NCBI RefSeq assembly: GCF_965638725.1
Contig: NC_134950.1
Location: 163,036,853 to 163,100,852 of the forward strand
DNA: 64,000 nucleotides
From: Aptenodytes patagonicus
Lineage: Eukaryota > Chordata > Aves > Sphenisciformes > Spheniscidae
Direction of reading: 5' to 3'
How positions within the stretch are numbered: the first letter of the stretch is position 1; every line of letters begins with the position of its first letter. This document shows, one piece after another, positions 37,452-49,345 of the stretch. The notes below the pieces were generated by a model. The model was not told the origin of the DNA. It was given only the letters and a program-made list of their open reading frames with translations, and made no database searches. The translations under genes were made by a program, and so were the position numbers.

Positions 37452-37483
37452 CTGCCTGTCCTGCCTGTCCTGCCTGTCCTGCC
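37452..37483. repeat. 9-bp tandem repeat (ctgcctgtc), 3.5 copies
   Basis: Perfect repeats of ctgcctgtc from 37452. The unit is a multiple of three and so maintains chance open frames across it. Confidence 0.95.
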
Positions 37484-38699
37484 ACTGAGTCACTCTGCAG
37501 AGCGAACTGACGCGCAGGAGCCCTCCTTGCCCGCGGATGCTGCCTGCCTGGGAGCGGGGCAGTTCTGCTCCCCAGGAGGGGTGTGATGGCGTGATGCTGA
37601 GCTGGCCAGAAGTTGTCTGACAAGTCATTTTCTAGAAAGTGCTCATTATCAAATAGAATTTCACTGAAACACACTGGTTTAAGAAATTTCCTTTTGGGCT
37701 GTCCCCATGGCTCCTCAACGACACAGCCTTGCACCATGTCTGAAGTCTTTTCTTTTTACCTTTCCAGAGTGAAGTGTTCTGTTTTTCTAGATGACTTTTC
37801 ATTTCAGCTCTTAACGTTTTCAAGTGATATAAAACAAAATATAAAATCAAATTAGAATTTTTCACTGTGTCAAAATCCAACATTTTGAATAGCAAACACA
37901 TTTCCTTGGAGTTTGCAGGTAATATCAAAGTTACTTGGTTCGTTGCATTTTCTAAAATGGAAAAAATTCCAAATCATGAAATTTGCCATGAAAAACAGAT
38001 AAGAAGAGTCTCTATGTACTTTAAAAGGAGTAACTCAGTTTAAAATAATATTTTTTTCTATCCTTTCTTTTCTCTCTTTACTTTAATTATCAGGGAAAAT
38101 ACTCTTGCAGGAACAGGACCTATTTAAAACAGATAAAATCTGCTATCTCCTTGACACCGTACTATCTTTTCAGCTTCCCTTCTCGACTTTGGGCAAAAAG
38201 GAAAACAGCTTAGTGCTCTTCACTCCGTTATTCTTAATTTTGTCATTTGGGATCCAGCACTTTCGGGGACAGCTGTAAGTCAGCCTCCGAGCCTGGAACT
38301 TCATACAAGGGCACATTTTTCTGGTGTAGATTCATCTGCTTTAGCAAGTATTTGAGTGGAGCTTGAAAGGAAATAGGAAATATTGTTGATTCATAGTAGC
38401 AGGCAGAATTGATGAGCTTCAGCCACGTTAGAGGGGTCCTGGCTGGGCTTTTGATTTACCAAATAGTAGCAAAGGAGTAAGTTTGGATTGCATATATTTT
38501 GCCCTCTTTCACGGGAGTAGGTTTTTGTACCCTCTAAACCACAATGGAGACACTCTCTTTTTATTAGGCTGTAGATTTCCCTTCCGAAATGGTTGAGCGT
38601 GGCCAAAGCAAAAATCCCAAGCATCTGGGCTGTTGCTCGGCTAAGCCTCCTCGCCTTGGCGCTCGCTTGGAGCCTGTTGCAGCTCCCGAGGATGATGGA

Positions 38700-38985
38700 A
38701 CGGCTCCCACTGGGACCTGGATCAAGTTTTGAGCTGCTCCTTGCTGCTTGTTTATTTGTCCTATTCTCCGGGCTTGGCAGGTGGCATTTTTGCTCAGTGA
38801 TTCATTCTCCGGCACATGCATTTATCTGGGCTGACATTTTAATCATGCAAATAAGGATCTCCTTAATGAAGAAAAAAATTAATTTCACAACTGTTGCTAC
38901 AAACACAGTGACAGTCCTGCTAATGTCATTACATTTATAATACAATCAGTGGCTTTTCCATAATTACTATAAACTGGTGCACTTA
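38700..38985. promoter_or_regulatory. Candidate conserved enhancer with POU octamer and homeodomain sites
   Basis: A repeat-free block with a perfect octamer ATGCAAAT (38845-38852), followed within about 120 bp by CTTAATGAA, AAATTAATTT, GTCATTAC and CATAATTAC, all homeodomain-type TAAT cores. In other vertebrates the INSIG1 neighbourhood lies near EN2 and SHH, a region rich in developmental enhancers. Conservation cannot be tested here. Confidence 0.3.
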
Positions 38986-41900
38986 ATGGCAGAGTAAAGG
39001 TTACACAGAGCTGTATGACTTCTCTTGTTCACTCGCTTTTTTATCAAGAGCATTTGGCACTCTTCATATGTCCTTTTGAAATCTTTTGGTCATCACTGCT
39101 TCATTGCTTGTACTGCAGATGGCTTTGCCTTTGTCAGAGGAACAGACAAAATAAGTGGCAAGGAGACAACTCCTCTATGACCTTTTGTGGCTTCTTGTCT
39201 TTCACATCGCAGTCTGCAGAGTAAACACAGTGACTCATTCTTTTTTGGTAAATAGCTGCTTTCCCAAGGTTTTTTTATTTGCAGGATTTTTCCGTTAAAA
39301 TATCTGCACCCAAGGAGCAGCGGGATGTGAGCTATGAGCAGCTACTGAGCCGGTTTCTGCCTCTGGACCGTTACGGATTTGGTAGGCAATAAGGAGTTAA
39401 AATACCTGGGCAGGACCATACCCTTGTAGCACATGGTCTTCCACAACACGCTTCATTTTTCAGTTCTGCCCCAATGCAGTGTATCAGTGACAAGCTTAAA
39501 AAAACAGTTGTATAGCCAAAAAACAGTCAGAAGAAAGGGCTTCCTAAGGGTGAGGGGTGCTAAAAACCTCTGAAATTAGCAGAAAACAAGTGACTTGTGA
39601 AACTGAGGTGTTAGGACGCTATGGCACCATCGTGCAGCAGCAGCCTGGGATGAGGAATAGCTGTTTCAGACCCAATGCCTTCTTTCTCCTGAGTGAGCGA
39701 GTGAGGTGCCCGAGACCCAGGTAAAGATGACCTTAATCCCCCAGAGTGAAGGGGGTTGGGAACAACGCTCTGGTCTCAAGGTGATATGAACCACCCTCAG
39801 GTTGTGTTACCTCTGTGGAAAGGTGTTTTAGGGTTGGGTTTTAACCTTCTTGTTATCAAGGGAAGGTTTAAATGTGTTTGAAAACATCTCTCAAAATAGA
39901 GCTCTTGCTCTTGAGCTCAGGGTACTTCCCACAGACACTTGAAGTTGTTCCTTTAAAACATTTCCCGTGTCAATAATGTCAGCCTCAGTCTTTCATTTTT
40001 ACCCAAATGGGATGAGTTTCCCTGGTGGCAGAAGTGTAGGAAAAGCAAAGCTCGGCTGCTGAGAGCAAAGCTCTCAGGAACTGCAGGCTTGCTGCCAGAC
40101 CGTGGGGATTTGTCAGGAGTAAAAGAGGAGGAGGAGAACAGTAAATGAAGGGAGAAAAAGCAGGGAAAGGACTAGGCGATATTGGCAGGGGAGGTTTAGC
40201 TTCTCGGTGGGCAATTTAGAAGCTCTTCCCAGGTCACTTTGGCCCATGATTGCCACCATACCTACACTGATTAAGGACATGATATATTTAATTGACTTAT
40301 CTAAGCTGGAAATTCCTGCTGTAGATGGAGTATTGGAGCTGCATCGAACAGGTAAAACTTGTATCTGCACCAGCAGCAGTCACTGTGCATGGTACAGGCT
40401 CAGTAAAAGCTCAGTGGAATTAAAAAAATCAGTGCTTGCCCATGCTGGGAACGCCCCAGGTGCTTTTTCTTTGCAAAGCATCTCTATCCCTGGGGACCAG
40501 AATGAGAGTCCGTGTGCTGCACTGACCCACCAGAAATTGGGACCACGCTGATGGGGGAGAGACTGGGAGAAGGACCTGAAGCTGAAGGGTTGCTGGGTCA
40601 TGGGGAAGGCAGCATGGGCTGGCAAAGACCATTAGAAAGTGAGACTGACATCTGGGGAACAATGTTGGGCACTGGGGGCAGATGCTGGGATGGCCAGCCA
40701 GGCGAGGGGCCGGCAGGGAGGAGGCAGGAGCAAGGAGAGGCAGGAACCGGGAGAACACATCGTGGCCGTACCCATGCCACGTAGCACGGCACTTTTGCCC
40801 CCTCAAGTGCCTGCCAGATTTGTGGCTCATTGTGCCTGAGCTGCCAGCAGCTACCTCTGCAGCCTGATGTGTTCAAGTCAGTCCACATGTTTCCATACAT
40901 TGTTAATCTTACTTTTAGCAGATGCTCTTTTTGTGAAGGGGAAAAATCTGAAGGGCCTTGTCATTCAGCACAGACATTCATTTTCACTGCTTCCTTCCCC
41001 TTAGAAGATGTGCAAGCCTGCAGCTCAAAAAGACTTTTTCAGTGATGCCTTTCTGTACTATAAAGGCTCAGAATCACGGGCCAGGGGATCGGTTCACACA
41101 TATTGAAATGATGCCTGCGTCCGGGGTGTGAAGCCTGCATTATTACTGCTCAGGATATTTCCTTTCCCATGTTCACCCCAGGGAGCCTTGTGCCTCAGTG
41201 GGAGATCACAAATCCCCTGTGTGACAAGACAGTTTGTTGCCTTGCTTCAACTTCCAAGAGCCTGGAACATGCAGTTGCAGTGAAGGACCCTTTGAAGTGT
41301 TACTACACCTTTCTGATTTTTCATTCAGGGGTGAGTATTGTATGTATTTTTATTAGATAATAACCAGTTGGTGTGATATGTCTTTTTATCTGACACTTGA
41401 GCATGCCTTCAACCAGAGCTGTAAAATGGGGTCCCAGCATGAGGGTTTGTAACGTGCTTCTGTTCTTTCCCAGCCAGGCCTCGCAGCCCCTGTGGCTTCT
41501 TGTCTCATAGTGCCAACCCCCGTTGTTAAAATGTCATCGATCTCACCTTTAGAGACCGAGATGAAAAAAAGAGGATGAGTGCTATGGCTTGCACAACAAT
41601 TTTTATTTGTCTTTGGTTTTCCAGCCTTTTGGTGTTACATTTTAAAAGATTGTTCCCTGCAGGGACAAAGTCTTGGAGCTCATTTTTGCAGCAGTAGCTG
41701 ACATTTGTCCATAACCGCATTACCCCGGGAGCTGGAACAAGTAGCAGTGAAATCACATTATGAGAACTGGCAACTGCCTCTTTACTGGTTGGACATGGGA
41801 ATAAAATATATCCTGGTTGTCCTAGTTAAGTCTTCCTTCTTTCCCTTACGCTCCTGTGCCGGTATCACAGCCACAGCCCGGTCGGTAGGTTGTCCTTGCC

Positions 41901-44900
41901 TGCTGTGCATGGTGTGGTGTCAGTGCTCAATGCTCACAGAATACCAAGTTCTGGTGAAGAAGTAATTCTCCGCAGTGCGAGATGTTGGACACCGTTTGCT
42001 GCTGACGTGCCAAGGCTGGCCGGCATGTGCCTGGCAGGCTACTGCCGCCTGTTTCTGTGTCCCCTCCTCTTGGCCAGGGACTTTCTCCAAACCCTTTGGG
42101 CTTCTCCGGAAATGTTGACTATTTCTCCCCTGCAGCTGCAGAATGGGACATCTTCTCTGCTGGGATCAACTGGTTGTCTTTCACCTATCAATTTCTGGGA
42201 TAGGAGAGGGGTCCTGGCCCCGGAGGTCTCATCTTTTCCCTTCTTAGCACACATTTGTGTTTTCTGAGGAATGAAGCATTTTTGTGCACCTAAAATCTGG
42301 GGTTGGCGAGAAGAAGCGTGAATGCTGCTGAATGGCCCCGGAGTGACGTGATGCTCTGGGGGTCCCTGCTGGCCTGTGCTTCTGTCGCCCGGCAAATGGA
42401 GTGCTGTGCTGCTGCTCCTACCAGGATGTGATGGCTTGTTTTCTACTGTGTGAGCTGTTGGGAATTTATTGCCATATTGTGAATTGATTTTTAGGAACCT
42501 TTAGAGACGGCATGTAGGAAACATAACTGCGTAGTGTGCAGCCCCGTCAGCAGGATCGGCATCTCCAGTGAGAGCCGGGGAGCCTGGGCGCGAAGGGTGT
42601 CCTGCACTTGCAGACCCCATGACCAGCCTTGGAGGGACGCTGGGAAGTGAAAAGTTTTAGGTTTCCACTATGAGTGCTGTAATCAACCCAGACAAAACTT
42701 CCAGGGATGTCAGTAGGAATCTGCCTGATCAAGGGTTGCGTAGTGCTAAAAACAGGACAGGTTTGGCTCAGTGAGCTTATACGAGACCTGAATTAAAATC
42801 TTATAAGAACACATTTTTGATTAGTTGATCATATTCTTCTGATAATCATTTTCCAGATGTCTAATCATTTTTCCAAGTATATATTCTGACAATAGCAATA
42901 TGACCAATGTCTGGTGTGCACAGTTCATTCTGCCTTTACATCAGGAAGAAAACTGTGTGAGGATTTCAGAGGAAAAGTGTTTCTGAGCCTTTACTTGCAG
43001 TGGTCTGACTAAAAATAAATATGCTTCCATGGGGCACATTAAAAACATATAGAAAAGACATTACGGCCAAAGCTTGAGCTGATGGTCTGTATGGCAAGAA
43101 CCCCAAATCTTGTGAGCCCTTGTGTGGACTCTTCACAGGCAGCGCAGTGCCAGCTATATGTGCCACAAGCAGAGGTATATGATGTGTCTCATAGATTCAG
43201 CAATGGAAAATTTGGCCTCAGAAAGCAGAATCAGCATGTGAACAGTCATGCTAATGGCTGCTGCCATCTCCTCTCCCCCTTCCCTCCCTCCGCTCCCTCC
43301 TCCTGGAAGGACATGAAAACTGTTAGTTGGGGCATCACCTGCTGAGGATAAAAGTGACATTTCTGAGACGCATCATACAGGGGAAGCTGAGATGTTTTGA
43401 TCCGTCTTAGGCAAGGCTGATGGCAATTTAAAGAAGATGTTTTTGTACGTGCTGAGATGTCATAGCGCCTGGCTGATGGACAGAAAAGCTGCTGGTGGAA
43501 AGCATCATTGTATAAGAGTTCTCCTGCGAGAGTGGCTGTGGAGGCAGGATCTGATCTTTAACTCAGCCATCAGAATGGAAACCACAAATACTTGCAAGAG
43601 TTTGGGTTTTTTTTGACTAACATATAAGATAAATATTAAGGATGGATCTGAAACCCTGGGGATCTTCAGTCCATTGCCGTTCCTTCCCTCAAGCTTTAAA
43701 TCCAGAAATTTATTGTTAAATAAATATTTTAAATTTTTAATATTAACAGTTTATGTAATTCAATGTTATAGTGCATGAAGTTAAAACATATTAAAAATAA
43801 AATATATTTTCTAGCTAGAGGGAATCCTGTGCTGTGCTAAGCCAAAAGAGAGAGCGCAGCTAAGTCGGTACTGGTGCCTGGGTCAGCAGCTGGTTAGACC
43901 TTTCATTCCCCATCTTCTCTTCCTGGTCTTTCTTCCCTGCTCCAGTTTTCCTCTGCAGGGTGGGAATCCAGCAAGTGCGAGCTCTATATAGCCTTTGAAA
44001 TTCAGAATAGACTTTAAAACTGGACAAGGCTCCCGTATCCTGAATGTGTGGTGCTGCTGTGCATGCTGCCCTGTGCACTTTAATGCTTCACAGCTCATTT
44101 TGTTTAATTCAGAAATAGATATGCGAGACTGCAGTAGCAAAGAGCCAACACTAGATAGCATTTTATGTTTGTTTTGAGGAAGAAAAGCCTTTTGTTCTTG
44201 TGTTTAGGTAGATTCTGAAAAAATTCTAAGCACGTATTTTAGATGTGATTAATTGTTAATATTTTCTGGTGATCTGTGCAATGTCTCCTATAAATTCAAA
44301 CCAACAGGCAACAAAACTATCTTTTTTCCTATTGTTTTCTTGACATCATTGTATCAGTATAGAATTTATCTGCATTTCTAAAGTGCCTAATACTATTTTG
44401 CCTCTAGGTGCTGAGGTAAGAGGCTTATATTTGATCTTTGCATAGGCCATGTTCCTGATCCTATTAACATCAATGTGAAATCTCCACCAGGCTGGGATCC
44501 AGCCTGTCATATGCTCGTAAGTACTGTACGGGGAAATAATATCACAAGCAGTAGCATGAGCAGTGAAGGAAAATTTCTTGTGACCTATAGAACAACAAAA
44601 AACCTGCAGATGGGATTTGGCTCACAGATTAAGATACACATACCTTGGTGTCTACGTGTGGGTATGTATATGCCTATGAGGAAAATGCTGAGTTGCCATT
44701 ACAGATGATGGGGATCCAGGGCTCAATTCGGTGTCCACCTGTAGACATCTATTGCCATCAATATATCCTAGGATGTCAGATGTTCGCATATAACCTATGT
44801 GAGAGCCGTGAGCTTCTGGAGTGTCAGCTGGCGTCCAGATGGGATACCCTACAGCATTTCAGAGTACACCAGATTCCTGCATTTGGGCAATTGAATCAAG

Positions 44901-46339
44901 CCTCTGGTCTCCTCTGACTGTAGTGGGACACCTTGCTCACCTCAACACCTACAATGAAGACTCTTTGACTTAGGTGTCTTAAACTTCAAGCTGAATCCCA
45001 TTCTTTGGGCAGGATTCAGTCACCTAAACCTGCACATTCAGTGCCATTTGAGAGGCCCTAAGGTATCTTGCCTGGCTTCCAGATGCTGACCCAGAAAGTT
45101 GCAGGTCTGCTATAGGGTCCCATGAAAAAGCTCTAGGAAAATGTCTTGGATACCCTAGGGTCTCCCAAAGGGGTCTACAGCCCTATGTTTTGGCAGCTGA
45201 CTCTGGCTCTGCACGTCTAAGCAGATGCCTTCAGGCTCCACTGAAAATGTTTATGGCCAAGTGGTGGATCCACACAACTGCAGCACTGGATTTGGGCAGT
45301 CCCTTGGTTGCAGTGCCCACCCCAGCACAAGCAGGAGAAGGATATGACCCTATTGCCCATATCCCACAGAAGAACTCCCAGTGTGGGGTGCTTGGTGTAA
45401 GGCAGAGTGGGAATAGGCAGGGAACAGATCCTGAAGGGTCCCAGAGGCTGCTGCTAATGTGGGCTCCCACCTTGAGAAGGAGGCGGTGGAGCCCAGCTGT
45501 GGCAGGCAGTCTGCCGTGGTTCCCCAGGGCTCTCGTGCGATTGCAACATCCAGAAACTGCACTGCAAAACTCTTCTTAACATATGCTGATCACACAGGAA
45601 CTTGAGGCAGCTGTATCACAGTGTCTTACAATAATTACTTGGCATCGCTTTAGCATATGAAATTGGTTTTGATGAGAGCTCTGATTGCTCTTTTTATGCA
45701 GGTCTTGTTGTGAAGCTGCACAGGAGTTGAGAGCTTTGAGGTTTCGCTTTCTTTAAAACACAGAGTTTCAAATTCCTTTGGTGAGGGTTTGTGGCAAGAC
45801 ACATTTCTCACTGTCGTTGCTGCCCTGAGACCTCATTTTTTAGCATTAATGTTAGTGCTGATATATAGCACATATCTTAGGTGTTCAGGGTGCTTTAGCA
45901 CTGCTCAGAAACCATTGCTCTACCTCGTGCTTATACCCTCCGCGCAGGGAAGCAAGTGGGCTGGAAACTGGAGTAACTTGAGGATCAACTGCACACTGAG
46001 GTACAACTTGCTCCCCCCTGGTCTGTTGGGAGGGTATGAACCCACCCAGAGCTAAATCTAAATGCCTCTGAGTGCTGGTCCTTAGTGCTGTGCCAGAAGA
46101 GCTGGCTGCAGGTACCCAGCCTTGCAACAGCTGCTTGAAAAGCTCGGTGTCAGCCCTGGGGGATGCTGGCATTTCAACCTTCACTTCATCATGGCAAAAA
46201 TCACAATAAGGGCAATTTAGGTGGAAAAGGAAATGTAAACAACAACAATAACAACAACAAACCCAGGAAAAAACAAGCTCAATTTAGAAGTGTTCACAGG
46301 TTTCTTTTTGCTATTCCTGGGATCTGAGTATCTTGACAC

Positions 46340-46435
46340 TTATCCCAAGCCAGGCAGTGGGATAGTTGCAGCCTGAGTAGCAGAGCTGGTGCTGGGACTG
46401 GAAATCCTGGTTTCTGATACAGTGTTTGGCTCACT
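46340..46435 (-). mobile_element. MIR-like SINE fragment (weak)
   Basis: agtagcagagctggtgctgg followed by gactggaaatcctggtttct resembles the reverse complement of the MIR 3' region (AGTGGCAGAGC.GGGATT.GAACCC...). The fragment is short and diverged, and could be chance. Confidence 0.4.
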
Positions 46436-49239
46436 TGGCCCTGAGCTTTTCTTAAAGGATTAATCTATGAACGCACAGATGTGCCTATAGAGGTCTTAAC
46501 TGTGCTTCTCCTTCAAGCTCCACTCTCCGAGGAAGGTAAAAGCATGATGGAGAACTGAGGGACTCCTTGCAACCGTATGTTCAGATTAATTGATTTCAAC
46601 TGGGCATTGCTATCACAGATTCTCTAAAGGAAGAGAAAACAAGATGAGTTTGAACAACTTCTTGAATTCTGATCTATTCCCTGAATTTGCTGGGGAAAAA
46701 GCTGCACTTGGTTTATGCAATGCTGTTTGCACAGCAAAGGCATGACTGCTGTTTGTCTGCCCTGTGAGCCCCCAAATGCAGCATCTTGTAGAAAATAGGT
46801 TCCTATTTTGGACAAAGAATATGCCCTTCCCTCCAAACAAAATACCACAGAGTTTGACCCCATGGCTGAAAGCAACCTGCAGTCAAAATTGATTCCTCAC
46901 TGCTAAGACAAGATAAGGTACTTTTAAACCAAAAATCAGATAGCCCCGGGCAGAGGGTTGCAGTGATCTAACAAGATCCATTAAAAGCTATGTCTGCAGA
47001 GACTTTGCCTGTAGCTTTCCTCTCCCAGCAAGGAAATGCTCACACATATCGTCTGGTCTATACTGACAAAATCTAAGTATGGTAATGGGGGCAGGACACA
47101 AGGAATGATTCTGGAAACTGAATTCTTCTGGGTTCTTAAATGTGCTTTTAATGGTAGCAAGGGCAAAGCCACAGACCGATCGGTGCTAAATTTATTACCC
47201 TTAAACCAGAATCCATTCAGATTTGTGATTGCAATGTCAGGGTTTCTGTTTTAATAATTTTCCATACCGCTGTTTTTACGCGAGGCATATATGAAGTTGT
47301 CACACTTGGCTGAGGAAATCGCTCGCCTGCTGTTTGTGTGAGCTGCAATTTGTGTGATACGCTGGAAAATGCAACACTGGTTCCTCCATGATGATGCTAC
47401 AACCCACTAGGTGTATTCAGACAGAGGTGGCTTCCCCTCTCCATCGCCACGGGTGAGGTGATGAAGTCGCTTGCCTGCTTAGGATGGGAAGGAAAGTGGC
47501 TTTGCTGGTGCAGGTTTCCATGCGGGCAGGACAGGGATGCACTCTGCCGTGCACCACTGGAGCACGAGGGTGGGCTTTCGGGAATGGGGACCGGTGGCTT
47601 AGCGTCCTCCTCCTCTGCACCTTCGTGTCACTCCTGGACCTGCTCCTGGGCACCGAACCTTTCAAAATCCCCTGTTTTTCTCAGATAATAAATAAGCTCA
47701 GGCATTTTACAGACGTAAGTGTTAAACCATGAGAAATGCAAAGGTAACTGCGTGTGTCCCAGCTATCATTGCCTTGCTGTAATTCTACACAGGAGTGCAA
47801 ATGAGCTCCAAAAAGCCAATTTCAGCTTTTACAGAGTCAGGTGGCTGCGCTGCACCAGCCGCATTTTAAGGCACTGCTCCCTGAAGCGTTGCCTTAAATT
47901 TAATACCCATTTAACCTCTAAGGATGTTTCCAGCCCCTCTTGAAGGTGCTTTGGTTTTCACAAGGCTTATAGTATTTTAAAGAAAGTTCTATTGTTTTTC
48001 TTCTTCATTTCATGTTTAAGAAAATGAAGAAAAAAAAAATAGGACAAGGGAACAGCCACTGAGGCCAGGCTGGAGTACCTGAAGCCCTGCAGGGGCCACA
48101 GGAACGGGATCCCTGAGACCCGGAGGAGCCCATGGGACACCCACCCAGGCAGCCAGCAACACTATGGTAACTGTGGTTTATCTTTTAAACATTGTGCCTA
48201 AGAAAAAAATAGTGTAAAACAACTTTTTGTGGAAGAATGTACCTTTTTTTCCCATAAAGTTCCCAAATCTGAAATTTTAAGAATTTTTCCGTCTTGTAAG
48301 ACATTTTATGTCCTTCTCAAATAGTAGATGAAAACATTAGGGAAGGTGGAAAAATCACCATTTTTCTTGGTCAAATGAAAACTTGTGACCAAAAAGCTGC
48401 AGATAAGGAGAAAGTGCAAATGCAAAGTTACTTAGGCTAAGTTAATGTATTGTGTTTTTGCAAGATTTATTTGCAGTAATTAGTCTTTACAGGCTGCCGA
48501 CTTGCCTGTTCCTTTTGCCTCCTCCAAGTGTTTTCCACGCACACACAGGTTTAATAGATTCAAACTAAAATAAGAAGTTTCCTCAGTGGCTTAAGATAAG
48601 CAAAACCCAGAACCGTACCGAAAGCTTAAAGAAAGTGGGAACCTAGTGTTGAACTGTAGGGGGTAATGTTGCTACACATACTCTGCCTGCCAGCTGCAAA
48701 AGGTGGATAAAGCTATTGACTGTTTTTATTATTGTGACAAACTGGATCTCCCCTGAAAGAATAAAAACATGTGATTACTCTTAGCAACCTCCTCCCTCTG
48801 TCCTCGCCATCGCTCATTTGCAAGGGCGCCTTAGCTCTTCATTTCTTCTGATATCGCGTTGTCGTATTCTGCTTGATGGTCTTTGTCCAGAATTGTATGT
48901 ATCTTTACAGTCTAGGGTCATATTTTTTATTTTGTCTCTATTTACTGCTTGTGGCCAGCCCTGCTTGGTGTCAAAACACCCATTAGTGTAATGTTGCCAC
49001 CAGCCAGAAAGACCTGGGCAAGAAGTAGGGGAAGGCAATCTGTAGGTTCGGTGGACTAATGAGATGGTAATAACCACCTACTGCTGTGATTTATTATTTT
49101 TTTAATCTGGAAGGAGGTGCAACAACATTAAAAAGAAGGGAGGAGGTTAACTGCAGATGTTAGCCCAGAAGTGTTGGGGAAGTAAACAGCCCTCTGTCCT
49201 TGTGTGCAGGTAGGTTAAGCCCTGCCCGATTGCACGGCT
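46436..49239. other. Intergenic
   Basis: No gene recognised. A short A-rich stretch lies at about 48025-48045. Confidence 0.6.
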
Positions 49240-49345
49240 GCCATAAAAGCATGGGACGGGCTGGAAGGGGCTTCCCGGGTCAACTGCTCATCAGGTAGTC
49301 CCTCTCACGGATTAGTCCAGGCCTTGCTTAAAGCCAGGCATCGTT
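49240..49345 (-). mobile_element. Old CR1 LINE 3' fragment
   Basis: catgggacgggctggaaggg, ...gtcaactgctcatc and ttagtccaggccttgcttaa follow the reverse complement of the CR1 3' end (GGTTGGAAGGGACC..., ...GACCAGGTTGCTCAAAGCC) in the right order. It is strongly diverged. Confidence 0.45.

Larger units (their letters stand above)
31321..46339. other. Intergenic
   Basis: About 15 kb with no recognisable gene. It contains short tandem repeats (36431-36504, 37452-37483) and a candidate regulatory block with an octamer (38700-38985). An AT-rich stretch lies at about 43690-43810. About 44690-45560 looks like non-unique sequence, perhaps an old transposon, that I cannot assign. The overlapping frames at 35.6-36.8 kb and 40.4-41.0 kb do not resemble known proteins. 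Confidence 0.6.
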
